This document shows, piece by piece, positions 24,490-32,127 of a stretch of 37,631 bases of DNA. The stretch is from Petralouisia muris. GTDB taxonomy: Bacteria > Bacillota > Clostridia > Lachnospirales > Lachnospiraceae. How positions within the stretch are numbered: the first letter of the stretch is position 1; each line of letters opens with the position of its first letter. Location of the stretch: the NCBI RefSeq assembly GCF_004793545.1, contig NZ_SRYA01000046.1, forward strand, positions 1-37,631, in the 5' to 3' direction. The notes under the pieces were generated by a model. The model was not told the DNA's origin. It saw only the letters and a program-made list of their open reading frames with translations, and searched no databases. The position numbers and the translations under genes are program-made.

Positions 24490-25017
24490 TTAGCCGCAAA
24501 GTAAATGATGCTTCAAAAAAGCATTATAAATTCCATCTGCTTGTACAGACGGACAAATATCATCTGCCAGTTTTTTCAGATTTTCGCTGCCATTCTGCAT
24601 ACAGATACTTACGCCTGCTGCCTTAAGCATTTCTTTATCATTCATGCTGTCTCCGATCGCTATTGAATCACACAACGGAATATGCAGATAATTGCAAACT
24701 CTTTCAATCGCCTTCCCTTTGTCAAACTGCCTGTTTACCACTTCTCCATTGATAAAACCATGTTTGTTTTCATCCTGAATACAAAATTCAAAATCAGACG
24801 CCAGCAGCTTCTGAGGCTGCGCCAGCTGTTCCTTCGACTGGCTCATAAACACTATCTTATAAACCGGCTGTCCTTTGTATTCATTCATAGGCAGAATATT
24901 CAGAGATTTCTCAATCTGTTCTCTCCATCTAAGCAGCTCGCTATTGCTTCCTTCTGCGGCATTGGCGCGCAGAAATTCCTTAAACCCTTCATCGGTATAG
25001 GAGCCATCCATTATCAT
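24490..25017 (-). pseudogene. N-terminally truncated Cof-type HAD hydrolase
   Basis: The 175 residues contain the cap domain and the C-terminal core, with motif III Lys in DKGKAIERV and motif IV GDSMNDKEMLKAAG, but the first 80-90 residues of a Cof protein (family length about 260-285), including the nucleophile DxDGT motif, are missing. An in-frame TAG stands four codons before the first ATG, and the DNA upstream is AT-rich and non-coding. GGAGGAG directly precedes the ATG, so the fragment may still be translated. Without motif I it cannot be a normal phosphatase. It precedes the amylosucrase gene and was probably part of the same sugar operon. Confidence 0.75.
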
Positions 25018-25131
25018 TGATCTCCTCCTACAGCAGCTTCTCTTTTACGCATGAAATCCCTGTTCCCTGCATCCACCAAATTTTTCCTTCTCTATATTGC
25101 TTTTTATGATATTGATTTCATTTTTATTTTT

Positions 25132-25160
25132 ATAATATACCATGTTTTATTATTTGTAAA
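25132..25160 (-). promoter_or_regulatory. promoter in the AT-rich region upstream of the HAD fragment and amylosucrase
   Basis: On minus, TTTACA (25155-25160), 17 bp and TATTAT (25132-25137). The 25018-25272 interval is strongly AT-rich and holds no gene that I can see. Confidence 0.5.
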
Positions 25161-25272
25161 TTAACATTATACATAATATTATTTACTATTTTTTGTATAT
25201 AATGATGAAATCAATTTCATATCAGGCAAAATCTGATTCCGGCTCTTCACTGATATTGCCATATCGATTAAT

Positions 25273-25306
25273 AGGAAAAGCCAAGGATTTCTCCTCAGCT
25301 TTTCCT
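25273..25306 (-). terminator. stem-loop at the end of the flavodoxin/DUF4405 operon
   Basis: On minus, AGGAAAAGC-TGAGGA pairs with TCCTTG-GCTTTTCCT (two G-U pairs) around a GAAA tetraloop, a 15 bp stem. The DUF4405 stop codon lies inside the 5' arm. A U-run is lacking, so it may be a processing or stabilising hairpin rather than an efficient terminator. Confidence 0.5.
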
Positions 25307-25972
25307 ATTCCATTTCTTCAATATGAATTGATAAATATAATGCCCAATCCAGACAAACAGCCCCATTACCGCAATATAATCCATCAGGAAAAGTGCCAAT
25401 GGCTCCTCAAAATCAAAAAACACAAAATGGCTTTTCAGAAGCATATAGCTTCCGATTTCCCGTTTTAAAAAGGCATATATCCCATATCCTGCAATCAGGC
25501 AGGCCATTCCCTGCAGGAGCCGCCTGCAGGCTGGCAGCGGTTTTTTCACAAGCTTTTTGGCCATTCCCATCATCATGCCCCAATGGATTCCAAGATGAAG
25601 AGACAGAACAACCAGTCCCCAATACGCAGAAACCATATGCAGGTTCCTGGCAAAGGATCGTCCGCCCTGAATTGGGAGGAAGGAGAACACATGCCTGGAA
25701 AGAATGACTCCGCTGACCATGGAACCAGCCATTGCCAAAAGCGCTGCTGCTGCAAGAAACGTCTGCACAATGCGCATTGGCGTATAATTTCCTTTTAAAA
25801 CATTTCTGCTCCACTTTCCATTCAGTATATGGTGGATGACAAAAAGCACAAATATCCCGGCTCCCAGCCATTCATGCAGCGCTTCTCCCACCATCCCATA
25901 AGCCATCAGAAGCAGCAGTACGGCTGTCATGCCGATATCCACAGCTATTTTGAAAATTGTCTTTCGTCCCAT
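25295..25972 (-). CDS. DUF4405 membrane protein, cytochrome b-like
   Basis: The protein has 225 residues from the ATG at 25972, which has GGGAGGA 7 bp upstream. About six hydrophobic segments are visible (near 9-28, 34-50, 68-91, 111-132, 150-170 and 190-215). Helix 2 has His33 and His47 and helix 4 has His112 and His126; both pairs have the H-x13-H spacing used in di-heme b-type cytochromes. This suggests two hemes stacked across the membrane, although the family function is not established. It is the last gene of a minus-strand cluster with exported flavodoxins and a flavoprotein, so a role as transmembrane electron conduit is proposed. Confidence 0.8.
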   Translation of the reverse strand: MGRKTIFKIAVDIGMTAVLLLLMAYGMVGEALHEWLGAGIFVLFVIHHILNGKWSRNVLKGNYTPMRIVQTFLAAAALLAMAGSMVSGVILSRHVFSFLPIQGGRSFARNLHMVSAYWGLVVLSLHLGIHWGMMMGMAKKLVKKPLPACRRLLQGMACLIAGYGIYAFLKREIGSYMLLKSHFVFFDFEEPLALFLMDYIAVMGLFVWIGHYIYQFILKKWNRKS

Positions 25973-26035
25973 ACATCTTTCCTCCCTTCCTTTGGAGCCC
26001 AACACTTCCCCTGTGAAAGCATTTCTCCGCAGGCT

Positions 26036-26671
26036 TTACCGGATAAAATTGGTAAACACAGCCTCTTCCCGCTCCGGCATTGGAACGCCGGCTGAGCGGG
26101 CCGCCTCCTGGCAGCGCAGCATATACGCCATATTCCTGCCCAATACACGCATGGTATGCAAGCCTTCCGCATCCTGCTTTACCTGTTCCGCATTTGTGCC
26201 ATGCACCATATTCCAATAGCGTGAGGATACCACCGGCATTTCCTGAATGGTAAAATATTTGTTCAACTGATCAAAGGTTGCTGTTGTTCCGGCGCGTCTG
26301 GCAGAAATAACGGCCGCTGCCGGTTTCATATAAAATGCCTTGTTTCCATTTGCCCCAAGCTCGGAATAGAACAATCTGTCCATAAAAGCTGTCATATTTC
26401 CAGTGGCTGCTGCATAATGCACCGGGCTTCCGAACACAAACCCATCTGCCCCGTAAGCTTTTTCACGGAACCGGTTTACCACATCATCAAAGACGCAAGC
26501 GCCTTTTTCCCTGCACTTCATACAGGCGATGCAGCCGCCGATGGGCTTATTGCCAATCCAGAAGATTTCTGTTTCAATTCCTTCTTTCTCCAGCGTGGCT
26601 GCTACTTCACAAAGAGCTGTATAGGTGCATCCTTCTTTATGGGGTCCTCCATTTACTAATAAAACTTTCAT
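26036..26671 (-). CDS. NAD(P)H-dependent FMN reductase/iron-sulfur flavoprotein-like
   Basis: The 211-residue flavodoxin-fold protein starts at the ATG at 26671 (AAAGGA upstream); the open frame upstream lacks a site. The phosphate-binding region is NGGPHKEGCTYTAL, and a GSPVHYAAATGNMTAFMDRLF segment forms the flavin site, as in the WrbA/FMN-reductase group. Cys47, 50, 53 and 59 make a C-x2-C-x2-C-x5-C motif, the compact 4Fe-4S pattern of archaeal and clostridial Isf proteins. It has no signal peptide, so it should be cytosolic. It lies 64 bp upstream of the DUF4405 gene and 145 bp downstream of the hydrolase gene. A separate weak promoter in that gap is possible. Confidence 0.85.
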   Translation of the reverse strand: MKVLLVNGGPHKEGCTYTALCEVAATLEKEGIETEIFWIGNKPIGGCIACMKCREKGACVFDDVVNRFREKAYGADGFVFGSPVHYAAATGNMTAFMDRLFYSELGANGNKAFYMKPAAAVISARRAGTTATFDQLNKYFTIQEMPVVSSRYWNMVHGTNAEQVKQDAEGLHTMRVLGRNMAYMLRCQEAARSAGVPMPEREEAVFTNFIR

Positions 26672-26815
26672 TTTTACCATCCTTTCTGTTATTTGTCTTA
26701 ATGATATCCGTATTCCATAGATTCTGCAAATACTTAATTTCCCGGCGCCATCCATCTCCATTCCACCGTTTCCGGCAGCTTAGGAATTGTTAAGAAATAA
26801 CTTTTCTATCAATCC

Positions 26816-27727
26816 TTACTTGCGAAACAGCCAGCCCATAATCTCCGCATCCCGGCAGAACAGATATCCGCCGCCATGCTGATACGCAATCCCGGTTCCT
26901 GCAAAATAGGCACTGTCTTTCACATCCAGCACCAGCAAATCTTTGATTTGCTTTTCTGACAAGCCCTGCTTTTTGTATAACTCATACAGTTTTTTGTAGG
27001 CATTTCGAAATGGCTGTGAACCATAATATTCATCGTCCTCTCCAATTACGAAATAAACAGGCGTCTTTGCACTGACCACCGGCTGATATGTTCCATCCCA
27101 CTGGGAACTGCACATAAGCGCCGCCGTAAAAAGCTCCGGCCGTTTGCCAAGGACAATGGACAGCGTCTCACCGCCGCCGGAATACCCGTTGATATAAACT
27201 TTCGTCGGGTCAATCCTGTAATGGCTGAGAAAATATTCCACCAGCGCAATGGTCTGGTCTGCAGATGTTTCCTCCCAGTCATTTAACTGGGGCGCCAGGA
27301 TAACCATTTCAGAATTATATTTCTGTGCCTCAAACCCAAAATCTTCTGTCTTGATATTCTCCGCCACCCCTTGAAAATAAAGCCCCTGATAACCGGGAAG
27401 GGTAATGTATAAAGCATGCTTGGATTTCCCATCATAGGAATCCGGGAAATAAACATTGTAGTGGATATCCCCGTTATTTTTGGAATGGAACACATTGTCC
27501 ACCAGAAATTCTTTATAATATTCTGTCCCGGCAGTCACTGCGTTTTTCCCATACCTGGCATTGGACTCTGAAACTGCCCATACCCGGCATTTGTGATTCT
27601 TCTGGCTGATTTTAATTTCCTGTTTTGCCTCCACAGACGGACTGTGGAAAAATGCGGCAATGGCAAAAACCGCTATGAGAAAGATACCCGCTATCTTTTT
27701 TCTTCTCTTCATATGGCACGTCTCCAT
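26816..27727 (-). CDS. secreted alpha/beta hydrolase (esterase, PHB depolymerase-like)
   Basis: The 303-residue protein has an N-terminal signal peptide (KRRKK, hydrophobic core, cleavage after VEA near residue 34). The catalytic triad can be proposed as Ser183 in GYSGGG, Asp in IGEDDEYYG and His in YQHGGGYLF, typical of feruloyl esterase/PHB depolymerase-like hydrolases. A plausible oxyanion segment is LPGYQGLYF. The substrate is unknown. Translation may begin 15 bp later at 27712, where GGAG is 9 bp upstream; the choice does not affect the mature protein. The gene starts 9 bp after the stop of the double flavodoxin gene, so the two are co-transcribed. Confidence 0.85.
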   Translation of the reverse strand: METCHMKRRKKIAGIFLIAVFAIAAFFHSPSVEAKQEIKISQKNHKCRVWAVSESNARYGKNAVTAGTEYYKEFLVDNVFHSKNNGDIHYNVYFPDSYDGKSKHALYITLPGYQGLYFQGVAENIKTEDFGFEAQKYNSEMVILAPQLNDWEETSADQTIALVEYFLSHYRIDPTKVYINGYSGGGETLSIVLGKRPELFTAALMCSSQWDGTYQPVVSAKTPVYFVIGEDDEYYGSQPFRNAYKKLYELYKKQGLSEKQIKDLLVLDVKDSAYFAGTGIAYQHGGGYLFCRDAEIMGWLFRK

Positions 27728-27736
27728 TTTTCTGTC

Positions 27737-29104
27737 CTACTTTAATACGGTATTTGCAACATAAGCGCTGATCTCTGCATCATTCTTTGAAAAAATGCCG
27801 TCATCCACCACCGCGCCCTTGGCGCATGCTTTGATGAATGCAACTGACTGGGCATATTGGGACTCATCCATGGATGCAGACTGGGAAACTGGATAAATAT
27901 ATTTTCCGCTCAAATCATAGCGTTCTAAAAAAGTTCCCACTGTCATTGGCGCAGTATGCCACCAAATGGGATAGCATACAATAATTTTATCATATTGCGC
28001 CACAGAAGCAAGCGGATTTTTGATGGGCGGCCTTGCGTCTGTATCCGCTTCTGTTTTCGCATCTCCATACGCGGTTTCTGTATAATCTGTACTGTACGGC
28101 GTCTCCCGTTCAATACGGAAAGAATCTGCCCCTGTCTGGGTGATGATATTCTGGGCAATCGCCTCACTTGTCCCGCTCCAGGAAAAATAAGCCACCAATA
28201 TCTTATTGTCTTGCGGCAGTTCCGGGGTTGGAGTCGGAGTCGACGTCGGGGCAGGGGTTGGCGTCTGATTCTCTTCTTCCAATTCTCCAATTTTTATCAG
28301 CCAATTCCTGATTTCCGCCCTGCTTCCGCTGCCTGCCGTATAACCTTCTTTGAAGGACGCCCCTTTGCAGGATTTCTTCAAATCCGGCAGGCTTCCAGCA
28401 ATGCCGCTTCCGGCGCTGGTACAAAATGGGATCACCGTCTTTCCTTTCCAATTATATTTCTCAAGAAATGTATTGACTGCCCGGGGCGTGGTTTTTGACC
28501 AGATGGGATATCCTACATAGACTACGTCATACTTTTTTATATTCCGCGCTTCCGTTGTCACTTTAGGCCTTGCGTTTTGCCTGATTTCTTTTTTCGCTCT
28601 TTGGGTCAGTTTATCATAATCACTGGAATATTTTTCTTTTTCCCGGATGCGGAGCAAATCCCCGCCTGTCAGTTTCTGTAATTTCTGCGCTACGCTTTTT
28701 GTGGTTCCAGTCTGTGAAAAATATACAATTAAGATATCCTTTTTCTTCGAAGAAGGTTGATTGACTACTACATTGCATTTCAATTTTTTTCCGGAAACCC
28801 GGGCGGTTATCGTGGCTTTGCCCGCCTGTTTTGCTTTTATCCTGCCTGTTTTGCTGACACTCACCACAGATTTCTTAGAAGAAGACCAGGTCACCTTTTT
28901 TGCGTTGGATACCTTAAGCTGTCTGCTCTGTCCTACAGAAAGAGAGATATCTGTAACCGTCAGCTCTGCTTTTTTACCTGCCGCCTGGGCAGTTTCCTGC
29001 TGGAAGCACAGCATACCTATCAACAATGCGGCTACAAGGACAATCCGCTTCACATTGTTTCTTATAAAGGAAACGTCAGATGAAATTTTTTTATCGCTAT
29101 ACAT
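27737..29104 (-). CDS. secreted BIG_2 protein with two flavodoxin domains
   Basis: This 455-residue protein has a signal peptide (core about 19-35, cleavage after AQA near 41). A BIG_2 immunoglobulin-like domain spans about 46-115 (LSVGQSRQLKV, SVSKTGRIKAKQAGKATITA). A first flavodoxin domain spans about 121-275 with phosphate loop SQTGTTKS, a Pro/Thr linker (about 281-299) follows, and a second flavodoxin domain runs about 304-455 with loop SWSGTSEA. Both have the PIW motif near the flavin-stacking loop (GYPIWSKT and CYPIWWHT). BIG_2 domains usually serve cell-wall attachment or spacing. Exported flavodoxins are uncommon; FMN would have to be supplied or loaded outside. AAAGGAGG precedes the ATG; the flavodoxin lipoprotein gene is 12 bp upstream. 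Confidence 0.88.
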   Translation of the reverse strand: MYSDKKISSDVSFIRNNVKRIVLVAALLIGMLCFQQETAQAAGKKAELTVTDISLSVGQSRQLKVSNAKKVTWSSSKKSVVSVSKTGRIKAKQAGKATITARVSGKKLKCNVVVNQPSSKKKDILIVYFSQTGTTKSVAQKLQKLTGGDLLRIREKEKYSSDYDKLTQRAKKEIRQNARPKVTTEARNIKKYDVVYVGYPIWSKTTPRAVNTFLEKYNWKGKTVIPFCTSAGSGIAGSLPDLKKSCKGASFKEGYTAGSGSRAEIRNWLIKIGELEEENQTPTPAPTSTPTPTPELPQDNKILVAYFSWSGTSEAIAQNIITQTGADSFRIERETPYSTDYTETAYGDAKTEADTDARPPIKNPLASVAQYDKIIVCYPIWWHTAPMTVGTFLERYDLSGKYIYPVSQSASMDESQYAQSVAFIKACAKGAVVDDGIFSKNDAEISAYVANTVLK

Positions 29105-29116
29105 TACAATCCTCCT

Positions 29117-29842
29117 TTAATACCCAAGGCCGCCCAGCCATTCAGCCACATCCCCTGACGCATCTGATACATCCCGCTCACTCACCGTAAATCCATCTGT
29201 TATTACCTCTGCATCCGGCTCTAACTCCTGAATCGTATCAATAGTCCCGGAAAACCGACTGCCGTTATGGACATTGAATGGGATAATGGTTTTTCCTGAA
29301 AAATCATACGCATCAAAAAAGCTGTACAACGCCTGGGGCATATCATACCACCATGTGGGAAAACCTACAAAAACAGTTTCATACTGATCCAGATTCTCAA
29401 TCTGACTGGTCAGCTCCGGCCGGGCGTTATCCTCCTGCTCTTTGGACGCATAATCAATCAGTTCTCCTCCATCTGCAGGATATACCACGGAAGTCTGGAT
29501 GGAAAATAACTCTCCTCCGGTTTCTGCCTGAATCATATCTGCCACTGCACGAAGACGCCCTACTGCCGTCCCGTTTACCGTAGAGTAGCTGGCTGAGGAA
29601 ACTGCGTCTACGCCGCTGTTTTCCGCTGCCGTAAAATAGGCAATCAAAATCTTGCTGTCTGTACTTCCACCGTTATTATCCTGAGAAGAATTCCCCTCTT
29701 CCGAACTGCTCGCAGCCTGGGTATTCTGCGTTTCCTCCTGCTGCGAAGCAGGGGAAGGAGAGGCGCTCTCCTGGTTGCCCCCACAGGCTGTAAGGGAGAA
29801 AATCATCAGGAATGAAAAACATATTGTAAGAAAACGTTTCAT
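29117..29842 (-). CDS. flavodoxin-domain lipoprotein
   Basis: This 241-residue protein has a lipoprotein signal ending in SLTAC, with lipidated Cys20, and a Ser/Gln-rich spacer to about residue 62, so it should be anchored on the outer face of the membrane. A flavodoxin-like domain follows (about 64-241) with strand KILIAYFT, a GFPTWWYDMPQALYSF segment like the flavin-contact loop of flavodoxins, and IIPFNVHNGSRF. The phosphate loop is replaced by a longer insertion (about 71-98, NSGVDAV to NGTAVGR), so FMN binding may differ from classical flavodoxin. It is the first gene of the cluster; AAGGAGG precedes the ATG, and a palindromic operator-like site is upstream. Confidence 0.88.
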   Translation of the reverse strand: MKRFLTICFSFLMIFSLTACGGNQESASPSPASQQEETQNTQAASSSEEGNSSQDNNGGSTDSKILIAYFTAAENSGVDAVSSASYSTVNGTAVGRLRAVADMIQAETGGELFSIQTSVVYPADGGELIDYASKEQEDNARPELTSQIENLDQYETVFVGFPTWWYDMPQALYSFFDAYDFSGKTIIPFNVHNGSRFSGTIDTIQELEPDAEVITDGFTVSERDVSDASGDVAEWLGGLGY

Positions 29843-29865
29843 TTTGATCCTCCTTGTCTGGTAAA

Positions 29866-29887
29866 ATTATATTGTAATTCTATTATA
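29866..29887 (-). promoter_or_regulatory. promoter region of the exported flavodoxin operon (two -10 candidates)
   Basis: Two perfect TATAAT hexamers on minus, at 29882-29887 and 29866-29871, lack good -35 elements, which suggests an activated promoter. Confidence 0.55.
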
Positions 29888-29928
29888 CGAATCCTGAGGA
29901 AATAGAGAAGTTATCATTTGTTTTCCAA

Positions 29929-29948
29929 TATATACCCAAAGGTATATA
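29929..29948. promoter_or_regulatory. perfect palindromic operator-like site upstream of the flavodoxin operon
   Basis: TATATACC-CAAA-GGTATATA is an 8 bp inverted repeat with a 4 bp spacer, about 45 bp upstream of the first -10. GTAT/ATAC dyads are typical of redox-responsive HxlR/MarR-type regulators, but no such gene is in the window. Confidence 0.6.
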
Positions 29949-29965
29949 CACCAGCGGTTTCACAG

Positions 29966-30002
29966 AAATAAACGAAAGACAGCCACTTTGCGAGCGGCTG
30001 CC
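29966..30002 (-). terminator. terminator after the GtrA-like gene
   Basis: In minus-strand RNA, GGCAGCCGCT pairs with AGTGGCTGTC (two G-U pairs) around a 5 nt loop, followed by TTTCGTTTATTTC. It separates the GH3/GtrA pair from the flavodoxin operon promoter. Confidence 0.65.
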
Positions 30003-30074
30003 CTTTTTCTATCATATATCATTCATTCAGCGTGATTGCAATAAGCGCATAAGCCAGCGTTGGGATCAACGCTT

Positions 30075-30623
30075 TTATTTCGCTTCCCCTTCCGGGAGGA
30101 TGATTTTATTTACTAAGAAAAAGATTATCATGGACACCCCGCCGTTTAAAACCGTGGTCCCGATGTTATAGATAAAATCCGGTACGAAAATCCCTGCAAC
30201 CGCCACCCACACGCAATTGATGGAATTGACGATACAGGTAATGACGCAGAATGCCAGAAAATACCATCCTATCTGCTTTGCCACATTCCCTTTGCTGCGG
30301 AATACCACATTCCTCTGCAATGGGAAATTGATGCATTCGCCCAAAAACATGGCAATCATATAGGCGCAAAAGTAAGGAAGGCCGCCGTGAGCCGCGTCAT
30401 ACCCGATGATATTCCATTTAAAGGTTTCCCCAAACAGCGTCACCTGAATGCCCGGCCAGCCAAAATCCACCACCGGAAGCCCGGAAAACGCATTTGGCAA
30501 AAACTGGAGCAGGATGTACTTTAATACGGTAATCAAATTGCTGACAATGAAAAACAGGCCGCCTTCCCGAATCCATTTTGCTGCAGACGGATGGCTTTCT
30601 GCAAAATTATTCCACATATTCAT
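30075..30623 (-). CDS. GtrA-like small membrane protein
   Basis: The 182-residue protein has about four hydrophobic segments (near 22-42, 80-98, 118-145 and 150-175), with the FPLQRNVVFRSKGN motif between helices 2 and 3 that marks the GtrA/DPMS-like family. GtrA proteins are linked to lipid-bound sugar movement or cell-surface polysaccharides. It starts 13 bp after the GH3 fragment, with GGAGG before the ATG, so the two were one operon. A link to glycan processing is suggested only by this neighbour. Confidence 0.8.
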   Translation of the reverse strand: MNMWNNFAESHPSAAKWIREGGLFFIVSNLITVLKYILLQFLPNAFSGLPVVDFGWPGIQVTLFGETFKWNIIGYDAAHGGLPYFCAYMIAMFLGECINFPLQRNVVFRSKGNVAKQIGWYFLAFCVITCIVNSINCVWVAVAGIFVPDFIYNIGTTVLNGGVSMIIFFLVNKIILPEGEAK

Positions 30624-30635
30624 GTCCCATTCCTC

Positions 30636-31829
30636 CTACTGAATTGCATTTGCCCTGTTCCGTTTCTTTCTGCCCCGGAAAAATCCACCGATCAGTTTTC
30701 CCAATCCTTTGAAAAAATGTCCATTCACTGCCGTAAGGATTCCCTCTGCCATCTCCATTGTCACCATACCGCCGGTCATTTTGGCAATCCCCCGGAAGGG
30801 CATATTATAGATGAACAAAAGGTTCAAATCCGGCTTTCCTTTCTTCTCTGCCTTTTTCAGCATATTGGTGAGAATCTTATATGCAAGCCGCGCGATCCAG
30901 CTCTTTGCATAATACATCTGGCAGATTGCGTCATTCATATCCAAAAGCCCCGAAGAATCCCAGTTTCCAGATGGAATCTTATGCCCCAAAAGAGCTTCAA
31001 ATTCCGAATCGGGCACCTGCCTGATCCTGCCGCTGTAATAGCTTTCCATCTTTGCCCTGTCATAGGGAATGGGCCCATTGGTCCCTTCCACATGAATGGC
31101 GCCGGACAATTTGATATCCGATACAGACGCCCCTATCAGGATCTCATACTCGCCGTCTTCAATCTCAAATTTGTCTGTATTTACATTGAAATAGCGGAAC
31201 GCCTTATCATCTAGCTGAATGGTAACTTTCCTGCTCTCGCCTGCCTTTAAAAATACTTTTGCAAAGCCTTTTAATTCCTTTTCTGGACGGTAAATGCCGC
31301 TGCATTTTGCAGATACATAAAGCTGCGCCACTTCCGCACCATCTGCGTTCCCTGTATTCTTCAAGGTAAACACTGCTTCGTCTCTTGTCACTGACAGATC
31401 GCTGTATGCAAAAGTGGTATAAGAAAGCCCATATCCAAATGGGAACAGCACCGGAACCCTTGCCGTCTCAAAATAACGGTACCCTACATAAAGTCCTTCC
31501 CTGTATTCTGCTGTCCGTTCTTTTGCCGGGAAATACGATGCCGAGGATACATCCTCATATTTCAGAGGATATGTCTCACTCAGCTTGCCGGAAGGATTTA
31601 TTTCCCCAGCGATCGCCCGGAGCATGGCTTTTGCTCCCGCCTGGCCGCAGAGATATCCATGGATTAATGCTTTACAGTGCTTCAGCCATGGCATTTCCAC
31701 TGCTGCCCCTGCCGCCAGAATGACCACAATATTTTTATTTACTGCTGCAATCTTTTCCAATAGCTGAATCTGGCTTTTGGGCATTTCCATATTCGGCCGG
31801 TCAAGCCCTTCGGATTCCGAAATCTCATC
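30636..31829 (-). pseudogene. C-terminal half of a GH3 beta-glucosidase
   Basis: The frame encodes the alpha/beta sandwich and fibronectin III-like domains of a family 3 glycosidase: SEGLDRPNMEMPKSQ, ILAAGAAVEMPW, GQAGAKAMLRAIAGEINPSGKLSETYP, FPFGYGLSYT and the YEILIGASVSDI tail. The homologous frame is read back to codon 31829 and then hits an in-frame TAA at 31830-31832. The N-terminal TIM barrel with the nucleophile Asp, about 400 residues, is absent. An ATG at 31790 could start translation, but without the barrel there is no active site. Beyond the break, DNA similar to GH3 is not found. The lesion looks like a deletion or rearrangement at about 31830. Confidence 0.88.
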
Positions 31830-31832
31830 TTA

Positions 31833-32127
31833 TTTTGTCGTAGCAGTACAAAAATCCCAATGCCAAAACCGGCGGGCTGCGTGTCCCCATATTTTTCCTC
31901 TCCTCTCTTTTAGTCTCAAAAATCCACTGGACTTTTTGCGGTATACATGGCAACGTGTATCAGGGCATAAAAAACAGAACTGTATCAAACAGCCCCGCTT
32001 TTCTATGCCCTGATGGATATTGAAAACAAAGAAACTGCCGCCGGCAGCTTTTCCGTACATGACGGCATGAAAAAAGCCCTGAAACATACCTGCTCCAGAG
32101 CTTTCATTCACCTTTATTATCTTTTAA
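31833..32127. other. non-coding junction between GH3 fragment and AAA-ATPase gene
   Basis: I find no supported gene here. A 10 bp inverted repeat, TCAGGGCATA with TATGCCCTGA (31960-32013), spans 34 bp. A ribosome-binding-like GAGAGG with ATG on minus (about 31895) opens only a 21-codon frame. The interval ends 5' of the AAA-ATPase stop and may hold the breakpoint. Confidence 0.5.
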
